Positions 53,870 to 64,000 of a stretch of DNA of 64,000 bases are shown one piece after another. The stretch comes from Phoronis australis. Its lineage: Eukaryota; Phoronida; Phoronidae. A program made the position numbers and the translations under genes. The notes beneath the pieces are model-generated. The model did not search any database, was not told the DNA's origin, and saw only the letters and a list, made by a program, of their open reading frames with translations. Position 1 is the stretch's first letter. Every line of letters starts with the position of its first letter. The stretch lies in the NCBI GenBank assembly GCA_002633005.1, contig NMRA01000280.1:54000-117999 (forward strand), in the 5' to 3' direction.

Positions 53870-56678
53870 TAAGATATGCTTTTGCTTTGGGCAATGTTAA
53901 GTATTCAGGCAAAATCACCTGGAATTACCTTTCATGATGGCTGGACAGAAAGCAAATGCATCGTCAGAGTGTCTTTCCCCTTTTGACCGAAAATGAAGAT
54001 GATTAATGGGAAAGTTGGGAAGATGGCTTAGTTGTTCTTTAAATTGCTGCTGTTACAGTTATTACTATTTGCCATTTTTGTTGTTAACAGAATTGGTGGT
54101 GGTGATGAAAAAATGCCATATTTCTCATCAAAAATTAGCACCTAGATAGTTCTATGGAATAAATAATACAATCTGTGCTATATAGCTGTGATGAATAACT
54201 CTTCTTGCTGAATTTTTCATCATCTGTAACCGAGTAAGCCTTTGATATATTATCATACTGGCCTGAATTGTTATGCACGAAATAAGCGAAGAATTAGGGA
54301 GTGTGTCCTCAAAACTTACAATAACAATTGTAAGATGTCAAAATTTGACACCTTGAGAATTGATGAATCACAGCAATATTTAAGTTTCAAAAACTGATCT
54401 GATAACAAAAGACTTGAGCTTTCTCAATGTTCAGTATGTTTTATGGGTGACTGATAAGCGTGTGGCTTTTTCAAGGACTTTGAACACTATATGAGCAAAT
54501 ATTTACAAGCAAAGTGCTGCAGACAGCTTCTTTTTGCTTTTAGTCATATTTTATTGGGTAAGTGACATGCTACAGGTTTCCAGCTATCTATAGGCCAATA
54601 TAAGTAGCATAAGTTTCACCTGCAGAGCTGAATTATAGTTGAAGTTCCCCACCTGTTGCTGGGCAAATGTTCGAGCCAAGTAGACTGCATGTTGGTACAG
54701 GCCTTGTAAATCATGTTAGCATATCCCCAACTATGATGAGTGGTTGTTATGAACTAAGCTGTACACACTAATAGTCCTGTTATCTTGTAGGCCTTCTCAG
54801 TATTGTGTTGTGTTCCTTGAAGCAATAAAATCTTGTTTACCTTCTATATGTATTACTCTTGTGTTATCTGCCTGAACCCATATTATTAATAACCATAATG
54901 GGGTATTTTCCAAGGAATAAGATTGTACACTACTAGTAGTTATCAGGCACAGTCTATTGATGCAAACAAGTGATGTCTACAATGAGTATAACTGATAAAA
55001 CATGGTTATACCCTCAAAGAATGTTTGCAAACACCATGCGAAGGATTTTTTTAAACATATCGTATGGATTTTTCATGTGGCTGTAGACCATTATTAAGTT
55101 CGCAGTCTGGTCGATTATTACATAAATCCCTCATTGCAAGCTGACCGTATGAATGCGTTAAGAATTTTGTAGAAAGTCCACAAGATGTCCATGGGTTACT
55201 GAGGGGGTCAGGAGACAATGCCGGAGCCCTCAAATTTCTACGATTATAAGTATGCCTCAAGCTGTTCTTGAAGGCCCATTACGGCTTTCACATGAACACC
55301 TTCTGAACAGAGATTCATAGAGCGTGAATGTCTCCTGGCACTCATTATGCGTTTTAAAATGCTCGTGAGGTAGAATTATGTAGCTGCAACTTGTGCANTT
55401 TTTTTTTTTTTTTTGGTCCTTCCGATTTTTGTCGGGGAAAGGTTCACATTGACCAGTTCTAGGCTGGTTATCGGGCGATGATTTGGGCCGTAAAAGTTTC
55501 AAAGTTTCCGCGTTTTTTGTCATTGGTCATTCCAAGCCCTGTGTATAGGGGTCTATAAAGGAAATATGTGCAGTACAATTTCTCATCAATTGTTAGATTT
55601 TTTAAATGAAAACAGTACTCTTGGGACCCAAAGAGAAAGGGAAGGACACTCCTGCTAGGAAAGCATGAACTTTCGGACCATCATATGACCGAAAAGCACT
55701 TAATTTTTTTAAGAATGTCTCCAGTTGCTCGTGTGGATTGAATGGTTTCCAGATGATGAATTTTGGTGAAGTTAGAAATTTGTAGAGGTTTGTGTGTACT
55801 TATAGTTCGTAAGAATCTTTATGGCCATTGATAGCCATGTTTGTCTTGTTGAATGTGTTAACTTTTGACATTGTGCCAGCAGTTTTTGAAAGCTCCACTG
55901 GAGTTTAATTTGCAAAATATTTATGCCTACCAGTCATTGAAAATTGTTTTCTGAAATCTTTGTAGTGGGTTGAGTAGTTTTCAAAGACATGATTGTGATC
56001 TCGAATTTTTGTTAATAAATATTAATTCTCAGGGACAATACCTGGGGGGGTGGGGAGGGGACTCTTCAACATTCCCACTTGAGATGATACCTGAAAGGGA
56101 GAAGTACCGGTACCTTCCTGAGGTGATGCATGAAGGTGAAATGCCCACTCAAAATGATACTGACAGGAGAGGGTGAGTATTTAAAAATACTCATTCCAGT
56201 AGGTATTGTGTCCATACCAACCCATCCCATGGAAGCGCCACCTGGGAGTCCTACTTACAAAAAGTGGGTAGGTCAATTATACAAGGTATTTTCTTATTAC
56301 CTCTGCAAAAAAGGAGAGTTGATATCTTTCCATTTTCTAAAATCTTCAAACTAAGGAAGCAAGAACAGTCCCACCGATGTCCTCTGGACTGAAGCAGTTG
56401 CTAATGCAAAGTTACCGGTTGCTGTGATTTTCTTTCTGAGAATGAAATATCAGTGGTTTCAGGAGTTTTACAATTTGTCTGTAAATAATTGTGCTGCGTG
56501 TATGTTTTTGCTCCTCTACAACCAGGGGTTAATATTCAGCGAGTCTTTTTTTATATTGATAATATATTTATCGGCTAAAAACCAAAGGCTGTTCATGATA
56601 CTGCTACATGGCTATTAAGTGGATAATAGGCATCTCGTTTGTTAAGCTTTTTTGCTGTCATTTTACATAAAATATTTA
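53870..56678. other. No gene recognised; relic related to the mariner-like MITE
   Basis: Bases about 53895-54010 ('gtattcaggcaaaat.acctgga' and 'catgatggctggacagaa') resemble the interior of the element at 56679-56938, without its termini. A T-run with N lies at 55398-55414. A plus-strand segment 56080-56175 is open and ends at a GTGAGT donor, but it sits in low-complexity 'ggtgatgcatgaaggtgaa' sequence and was not accepted as an exon. Confidence 0.4.
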
Positions 56679-56938
56679 CAGTACTCTCCAAAAGTATTCG
56701 GACAAAATAACCTGGACTTCCCCATCATGGTGGCTGGGCAGAAGCCGAATACTTCATCCAAATAGTTTTTCCTCATGACCAAGAGTGAATGAACAGGAAA
56801 ATTAGAGACGTGGCTTGGCCACTCTGTAATAAGGCTTTTACCGCCCTAATAGTTATTATGAGTCTTGTTTGCTGTTGTCTGCATTACCTGTCATAAGGAG
56901 GAAACTGTATTTTGTCCAAATACTTTTGTCTTTTACTG
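56679..56938. mobile_element. Tc1/mariner-type MITE
   Basis: Termini are CAGTACTCTCCAAAAGTATT...GGACAAAAT and, inverted, CAGTAAAAGACAAAAGTATT...GGACAAAAT, flanked on both sides by TA (56677-56678, 56939-56940). TA target duplication plus CAGT...CAAAAGTATT ends are typical of the Tc1/mariner superfamily. It is 260 bp with no coding capacity. Confidence 0.75.
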
Positions 56939-56940
56939 TA

Positions 56941-59274
56941 TTTGTGAACCATAATGAATTAAGTGACAAAGCAGCTGTTACAATAATGAAGCATAATTTT
57001 ACTGACAAATTAGAAATTTTGTTCAGTACCAGCTTTCAGTAATAGTTGTTCACAGTGGTCAGATTGTTAGAGAAATTTAGGTTCTGATTCTGTGTAAGAA
57101 CTCAATGTATTAGCTTGGGAGTATCAGACAGTTTATTGTCACTTGAGGCCATGTTCAGTGCATAAAATGTCCTCTGTCCCTTGAAGCAAACTTATTCAGT
57201 CTGGTCTCAAAGCAACTATGACAAGTCTGTTCTTCGCAAGCCCAGAAATCACTGGGAAGGGCCTTTTCTCATTAAGTCCGCTAGAAAGTGATTTTCGGCT
57301 TTTCGTTCACTCTCGGCACTTATCCGACATCAAATTTATTGCCTTTTGGTGCCAGGATCAAGGAATTTATTGCAAGTTTCTGGTGAGATTTCAAAGTCAA
57401 CATTTTTTGGTAGGATAGTGTATTTTTTCAAGTATGAATCATATCGTGTACATATGTATATGTATATGTATATGTATATATATACTTATGCATGCATATA
57501 TAAATATATTAATTGGATATAAACTGAAAAGAAATGTTTATTTTTGTAGGATGGCGAACACTTGATGAAAATGATTTCTAATTTTTTATGCAACAATGTA
57601 GCGATAAGTCCAATAATATTAAAGTTCAGCAATCCAGTGTACAGACATGGTGATGCTTTGTTCTCAATTTCACATGTTTATTGCGGATTTAAGTTGCACT
57701 TTTAACTTTGCTTCAAGATTGAATTTAAGGTTATGAGATATCCTGCAAGAGAATTACTGATCTGATGAAGAATGATATTGGTCATTGTAATAAACACTCA
57801 GGTAACTGGATGGAGAACAATTTTCAGTTAGTCGCAAACCCACCACTCAATATTCCTTTGAGAGTACCAATGAACTTCGCCATCTGGGGTTCACTCTGGT
57901 GTTTAGCGATAACTTCAATATCATCTAGTGGGAAAGGTAAGTGAAATTTCGTCAAAGCTTCAGTAAAGCGAAGTTACCCTAATGAGAATGCAACATGAGT
58001 GACTCTACTGAGAATAACACACTTCTGAAAATGATTTTAGATCTTATTTCAGTTTCTTGTGCAGTCATGCGAAGTCTGCCCACCTTAAACCTTTCAAAGT
58101 CATGTACAGTAAACAACTCAATAACACATATTACTCTTGAGGCGCTTTCCCATTAGGGGAACTTTGGTTTACGGAAGCTTCACCAAACTTTGCTTACCTG
58201 TTCCACTAGATAGCCACATTGAAGTTATCACTAGATCGCGATTCAGTCATCAGAGTAAACACCAGATGAGGCAGTTTATTCTTATTCTCAAACGAATATT
58301 GAGTGGTGTGTTCAAGGCGAACTGAAAATTATACTCTTGACATTCACCAGTTACCGTATGAAAATGATCAGTGTTATTCTTCATCATGTGTACTCTTTTA
58401 CTTATTTACGTCGGTTCATGAATTAGAATGACTTACTGAAATGTACCTACGAAAGCTAACTCTTCTCTAACAAAGAACACATTTTGCGGAATATCTCATT
58501 GAGTCTTGTGTTATGCTATATCGTTGCCTCGACCTCTACCCATAACTTCGCCGAAATTTCCCCTCTGACCTTTCCCACTACACCAAAGTTTCGGGAGTAC
58601 CGAAACTTCACTTTCAAATCGTACTGCAAAGTTTCACTTTCAGATTAATTACCGGAGTTAACCTTTCCCACTCTTTACCCAAAGTCGTCTCTATGGGAAG
58701 GCATTGTTGACGGTCACAATTTACCTTAATTATGGGAATTTATGATGGAATGACCTGCAAATTCAAAGTAATTTACATGTAATACCCAACAAAGTTATGA
58801 GCGGAAACATATCTTCAAATAATGGTGACCTCTATGGGAATAGATTATTCAAATTTCAAATTAATTAAACGCAGAAACATATGTAGGTCCCTATATCAAT
58901 ATAATTTACGTGCAGTGTTTGATACTGCAGCTATATAGAATTTTCAAAAGTGACTGCCTTTATTGGTGCAAATTCTCAATATATCTGACCCCAAAATAGC
59001 CCCATTAAGTTCACTAAACACATAAAATAGGTGCAGATATCTAAGTAATTTACCTGCAGTGCTTGGTAACGGAAGTTAATATAACCAAAAATAGAATTTT
59101 ACTCAAAACTTACCTTATTAAGCTGCATAATTTAAAAAAGCTCAATGTTGACAAGATTACAGCCCAACTATAACACTACAGGCAGCTACCTAGACATGAA
59201 ACAACCACAAAATCTTACTCTACTAAAGATTTCAAGGTACACATTTCTGGCTACTGGACTACATGCAAAAATGG
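56941..59274. other. No gene accepted; TA-rich microsatellite and two possible terminal exons
   Basis: An (ATGTAT)n/TATA run lies at 57449-57485. Two short open segments follow AG acceptors and end in stops: about 57187-57276 (W-S-Q-S-N-Y-D-K-S...) and 57831-57924 (SRKPTTQYSFESTNELRHLG...). Each is about 30 codons and could be a terminal exon or chance. No partner exons were found. Confidence 0.3.
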
Positions 59275-59445
59275 AATATTTTCAAAACTGTTCTAAGACT
59301 GTTAAAACAGGGTTTTGAAGAACAGAACATAAAGCACGGAATCTGAAAGTTTCATTTAAATTCAAGGTGCCATCTCTGAGATCTGATGTTACGAAGTTGG
59401 CCAAATTTTGTCATTTTCTGAGGTCCTACAAAACCGTAAATCTGG
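59275..59445 (+). repeat. Dispersed repeat C, copy 3
   Basis: Ordered phrases shared with 12235-12425 and 20030-20215 are 'gaagaacagaacataaagca', 'atctgaaag.ttcat', 'acgaagttgg' and 'attttctgaggtcctac'. No coding potential. Confidence 0.5.
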
Positions 59446-59916
59446 ATATTTCACAGTAATTGACCGAGATAAGCAATGACCAATGCTCCCCGCTACATAG
59501 AATCTTTGTCTGTGATAGGTTTGTATCAAAAAGTGTTTTTTGTCATCTTTTTTCCAAATTTGGGTATGAAAATTCTTATTTCGTGCACATAGTCAGTTAT
59601 TGGAATGGGGAAGTATGAAATTGTGATTAGCAGACCATTTGACCTCAACTGCTGTTTGGAAGAACCCATTCACCAGTTGCATCCCACCTGGCTTAGGTAT
59701 TGCTAGACAAAATTGTTATCTTTTACTAGGCCTATGTAGATGTTCTGGTAAAACTGTTTCCCATGCTCCAAGTAAGTAATTATAGTCCCTTTCATACTAA
59801 CGCCAATGTTTTGGTAGTTGCGGTCAGTATGAACAGTTAACTTAGGTCCTAGGTAGAAGTTAACAGCTCCAGTTAGCTTCGCAGTAAACAGGTGGATTTA
59901 ACAGCAGTTCAAAGAA
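59446..59916. other. No gene recognised; start of an inverted-repeat neighbourhood
   Basis: The phrase 'cagtatgaacagttaactta' near 59826 recurs as 'cagtatgaacggtcaacttc' near 60360 and 'gtatgaacggttcagttaac' near 61988. This suggests remnants of one repeat family spread across 59.8-62.0 kb. Confidence 0.35.
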
Positions 59917-60295
59917 CGGACAATCGCCACACAAATGAAAAAGTTTGTGTTGATTCGGTGTTTCATCTATGCATTAGACATCATCAGGTTATAAACAATA
60001 ACATATTGGCCTTTCAGGACCAGCATGCTGCTGGTCTGCTGGTCCTGAAAGGCAAATGACTCTTTAATGTAAAGTAATTCCTTTACAGATTCTTTACAGA
60101 TGATACTGACTGAATTAGCTTGGTGATTGTTACTATTTACTATTTCCTGTCGTTGCTGCATTCATTTCACTTCATGGATGTTACCTGACGCGTATGTCGA
60201 CGCTTGATGTCTTATTGTTTATAAAGTGATGATGTCTAATCAGTAGACGAAAGGGCGAATGAATATGAACTTCTTCATTCGTGCATCGATTGTCC
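59917..60295. mobile_element. Fold-back element: 84-bp imperfect inverted arms around a perfect 17-bp hairpin
   Basis: The left arm 59917-60000 and right arm 60213-60295 are inverted copies. Both start GGACAATCG at the outer end and finish TTATAAACAATA at the inner end, with an uninterrupted ATTAGACATCATCA core. Between the arms, 60009-60025 and 60037-60053 form a perfect 17-bp stem with an 11-base loop. No transposase and no convincing target duplication. Confidence 0.6.
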
Positions 60296-60504
60296 ATTTT
60301 TTTATCCTATTATGGCCCAAAACTGATGTAATTTAACAGCGGAGCATTGATGCTGGGTGCAGTATGAACGGTCAACTTCAGTCCCATCGAAGTTATCGCC
60401 GTGGGCCACGCCACTGTTGTCATCTACAATTAAAGGGCAGTGTCGTCAGTAATAGTTGCTTATATTTTTCTCCAATTATCACCAATTGCATTAGAAATAA
60501 GTGT

Positions 60505-61830
60505 TACCGTATTCGCCCTAATAACCACCTAGAGCGCTTAGAAAACTTTGCTTCAGGAAGGGGGACACTTATTATAGCCCAAAAGTGATCGAAACCCAGT
60601 TTCCGAAACAGGTGAAATTGAGCTAGAATTCATCAAGTTTACGCTGTGTGACTAATCTGTAACCTAGTATGACAGAGTGTCTACAAAATTGCAGTGCAAA
60701 TGCTATCAAACTTTTATTGTTAAATTACGAGCATTTTTCAGAAAGTCCCAGTGCGGAAACTCGCTAACTGATGTGTCGCTGCCTCGCGATCGCCGATAGG
60801 TCATCTTGAATTCTTGAGTAAAAATATAGTTTCAATTCAACAAATTACGTGAAGTCCTTAAGTTTTCAAAGTAGCGTCCTTAAGATTTTTAAGTTCCTGT
60901 AGAGTCTGGATTACGAGCATGTACTCCGCAACATGAGAAAAATCTCTGAACGAACACACATGTTGTTGTCATGTCATGTTTGTTTTGAAGTTCGTCTGTG
61001 TATTGTGTAAGTGAGCGAGCGCATGCGTGTCATCAGAGTTCATTTGCCAGAGTAAACACGATGTAGCGATCTAGGTGTTCATTGTAACTAAGGAAATCAA
61101 CACCAGCAGTAAAGCAGAATGTGTTTTATTTAGCACTTTTTGATTTCATCTGCTAAAAAAACGTTCAAGAATTGTCTCGGTAAGGCCGATTTCATTGAGT
61201 CGTCCGGTGACTGGATGCGTGACAGTCAAACAGTTATTTTTCGGGAGATTCGGGAGGTGTAAGGGTGCGTAAGTGTTCACTACAGTGGGTCATTTTGACG
61301 TTAAAAACGCCAATTACGACTAATATAATAATTCCCCCTTAAAAATAATGCAAACGTTTTTTACGGTATTAGAAACTTTCGTAAATAGGTACTAGTATTT
61401 ATTTCTTGCTGATGCTATGCTACCCGTTTCATGAATGGATAGTTCCCAAAGAATAATCTTCGATGATGTCACAGGTACTTGAATGTAGCGCACGCTTCCT
61501 GGTCACGTGCTTTTAACTGAAGAAAGGCCAAGTTTTTATTAGTCGTCGATTCGCACTTGTTTTCTTTTTGAAGCACGACGGAAATTAGAAGTGTATAGTC
61601 ACGGCTAAATACCGAGGCTCGTGGTCTATAAATTCATTGCACAATAATTTTTTCAGGACTGTCTGATCTTATTGATAAATTGAAGACATTACTGTAGAAT
61701 ATTAGAACTGTAGGTGAGGCATTTTTTGCATGTACATGGTGTTCGTGGACTGGTCGCTTATTTTGCAAAGTCTGAAAACGCGTGGGGTGTGCCTATATGG
61801 GCATGGGCGCTTATTAGGGTAAATGCGGTA
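60505..61830. mobile_element. Possible non-autonomous DNA transposon with imperfect terminal inverted repeats
   Basis: The left end TACCGTATTCGCCCTAATAA and the right end read inversely, TACCGCATTTACCCTAATAA, match at 17 of 20 positions. Weaker similarity continues inward (gcgctta..aaactttgc against gcg.ttttcagactttgc). The length is about 1.33 kb, without a recognisable ORF. Target duplication is uncertain (TGT on the right; GTGT on the left). Confidence 0.5.
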
Positions 61831-63189
61831 TGTCAATTAGCTCATGTAAATACTCCCAAGTTGTCACATTAAAAAAATCTTAGTGTACTCAGCTGCACGC
61901 GATGATGCATCAGCGCTACCTTGCGATTACTTCGATGACAACAGTGTCACCTACCGTTTACATCAATGCCCATTAAGTACCAAAGCGGGTATGAACGGTT
62001 CAGTTAACTTCGCAGTTTATGTCCAGGCTCTGCTCAGACCAGAGTTAAGTCAGTATGCATGTGAACATTTCTCAACAATGACTTACTTGATGTACCTCAG
62101 TCAATCACTGAATGAGCAAACACAATGGCTGATGCAAGACCAATGGGGTCTCCTGTGGTCTACACTAGATGTAAACAAAGAGGACAAAAATGTGGCCAAC
62201 AGTAGTGCAGTGGAGATATTGCATGCGTGATTAATTTGTCCCAGGAAACTTATAGCTTTGAGTTGCAACCAGTTATGATGGCACTGAACAATTAGACTAC
62301 AGTTCCTGCGAATTTACAGTCCCAAGTAATTAAATTCCAGGGGTAGGCATTGATATGTGTTCTGCCAGGCAAAACCCAGTGAGAACTGTTGTGTGTATCC
62401 TATAGCCCACTGTTCTTGCTAACCCTGAAGTGCCATCTGGTTTTGACTTTTCTTGAAGGTTGCATACTAGTAAACTTGACCCCATGTCCCAGTCATTTCC
62501 TGACAGTTGTGTAGGTATTAAATTCTGGCATTATTGCGAAATGAGTTATCCTGTTTATGTTATCTTCTGACTATTTGTAGTCTTCTGGTCAAAAATCTTT
62601 CGTCATGTTTGTATGCCAGTCTTACTGTGTTTCTTTTTATTCTATGCGACACTTTTGTTCCTTTTTCATTAAATAATATTTTATAAATCAGTTTCTTTAA
62701 ACTCATGCATTTGAACCTGGCTGTGAAACTTGTACTGGTGTACACAAACTTATCCATAACTATTGAACATTGCATGGCGCCTGCTTGTCCCAGATATGTT
62801 TTCGAGCTTCCCAATCATGTTTATAGCTGTTAGGGTTGATCCGTTACAAAAATCATGGTGTGGTGTATAAATGTATGTAGGATATTTTGGCTCATGCACC
62901 TATATCCGAAATAATTTATTTTCTGTGAATTTTTCTGCACAAGATTAAGCTTCACTTATATGCAGGTGACTATGCTGAAATATCATCAATTTCAGACAAA
63001 AATAATTGTCAAAATTGTTCATTTTTCAAAGGAGCCAACATTGCTATGTATGGCCACAGTTACTCAAAACATTATCTAGGATAGAGCTGAGCATTTAAAA
63101 TAACAAAGCATGTAGTTGTTATTTTTATCAAAAAATGAAAACTACTAAAATTTTATTCATCTGCTTTATTGTGTCTCAATCGAATGAAT
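61831..63189. other. No gene recognised
   Basis: The plus-strand ORF 61883-62230 overlaps the repeated 'gtatgaacggtt' phrase and has no domain. The minus-strand ORF 62560-62814 likewise has none. No RNA gene or further inverted ends are seen. Confidence 0.4.
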
Positions 63190-63400
63190 CTTTCCAATGT
63201 TAAACTTTTAAAGGACCTAGAAAAATATCCGAATTTGGCCAGTTTCAGAACATTGTATCTCAGGGATGGGTGATCAGATTCATATGAAACGTTCAGAATG
63301 CTCTGTGCACTGTTCTCCAAAGTGTTGTTAGGAATAGTTTTGTAAATGTTCCATTTTGCATGAGGGGCTATCAAAAATTGGATTACAGAATTTCATGAAA
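63190..63400 (-). repeat. Dispersed repeat C, copy 4 (inverted)
   Basis: On the minus strand the order 'atggaacattt', 'actttggagaacagtg', 'ctgagatacaatgtt' and 'tatttttctaggtcctt' matches the three plus-strand copies. The minus-strand ORF 63153-63374 is produced by this repeat and is not taken as a gene. Confidence 0.5.
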
Positions 63401-64000
63401 ATTTGTATAGAACGAAAACAAAATGATACTGTTGTCAGATATGCACTGTAACAGCATTACTGAGATTTCATTCTGACGTGGAACGTTGTTTATATTTTAC
63501 AACAAAATTTGGTCATATTTTGCTATCGATGTACATTTATTCTTTGCTAAAGTTTACTAAAAAAAGACCCAATATGGCAGATTGTTAAGCAGTCAAAATC
63601 AAATCCACTGGCTTTCCACTTTCAGCAAAGGTATACTTTTACAGACTTCAAGTCTACGGTAAAGTCGCGTGATTTTCGGACGGCCCGCCATTTTCGACCA
63701 AGAATAAATATTTCCGAAATGAGTTTTTCATAGTCCACGAAATTCGTACAAGGTCCAAAAACTGTTTTTTAATGATCTTCGAACTTCGGACAATGTCATA
63801 AACGTCGGATTTTTGCCCCGCGACTTTCGGACAAGGAAAATTTTAGAAACGCTAATTTGGGATCGACGCAACTCCCGTGTCACTAAAGCGTTCAACGGAT
63901 GATTACTACTCTATCAGGCTTGAATCTGAGAATTGGTGTAACGGGCTTTGTAATTTTTACCTTGTCTTGACGATGTCATGACCGTTACTCGATTGTCTTG
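63401..64000. other. No gene recognised; GC-richer phrase repeated near the window end
   Basis: Bases about 63660-63840 contain repeated 'cttcggacaa / tttcggac' phrases (63676, 63785, 63824), perhaps the edge of another repeat that continues past the window. Confidence 0.35.

Noticed and set aside
55970-56176. Open segment ending at a GTGAGT donor, a possible exon
   Set aside because: It sits in low-complexity 'ggtgatgcatgaaggtgaa'-type sequence and has no partner exon.
57187-57924. Two short AG-to-stop open segments of about 30 codons
   Set aside because: They could be terminal exons, but nothing upstream joins to them in phase.
61883-62230. 115-codon plus-strand ORF
   Set aside because: It overlaps a repeated phrase (gtatgaacggttcagttaac) and has no domain or splice support.
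1-64000. CRISPR arrays, bacterial operons, rRNA genes
   Set aside because: None seen; the sequence is eukaryotic with spliced genes and non-LTR elements.

Overview
The window is eukaryotic nuclear DNA: AT-rich, with GT-AG introns, few genes and many transposable-element remnants. The gene content is a leucine-rich-repeat/immunoglobulin receptor, THAP-bearing DNA transposons with a P2X7-type zinc domain, and a CR1/Jockey-group retrotransposon with an N-terminal 2A motif. This suits a marine invertebrate, most likely a non-vertebrate deuterostome (hemichordate, cephalochordate or echinoderm). The species cannot be fixed from the sequence, and molluscs or cnidarians are not excluded. Isolated N characters in homopolymers, and one exact 187-bp duplication next to an N, show a draft assembly.

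Layout. 1-3900: two related TTAA-flanked Kolobok-like DNA transposons, one cut by the window start, both with broken THAP transposases; the first also has a convergent P2X7 C-terminal-type ORF. 4352-9952 (+): a five-exon gene for a 202-residue type I membrane protein, with a tandem-repeat block in its third intron. 10.7-21.9 kb: decayed repeats, MITE-like elements and SINE-like copies. 21992-28351 (-): a six-exon gene for a 260-residue soluble protein; all splice phases agree. 30642-34384 (+): an apparently intact non-LTR retrotransposon with a 1175-codon ORF. 35491-37308: a third Kolobok-like element with the same convergent two-gene layout. 37676-40487 (-): the LRR/Ig receptor. 40.7-44.6 kb: two dead non-LTR retrotransposons in opposite orientations. 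48.0-49.0 kb (+): two exons of a possible small membrane protein. 49-64 kb: mostly unrecognised sequence with small inverted-repeat elements and dispersed repeats.

The host genes show no pathway link to one another. The clearest multi-part system is the Kolobok-like architecture: a THAP transposase gene entering from one end and a small P2X7-ballast-type cysteine-domain gene entering from the other. It is seen in two clearly diverged elements about 35 kb apart. A separate notable feature is the 2A ribosome-skipping motif just upstream of the endonuclease in an uninterrupted retrotransposon ORF.
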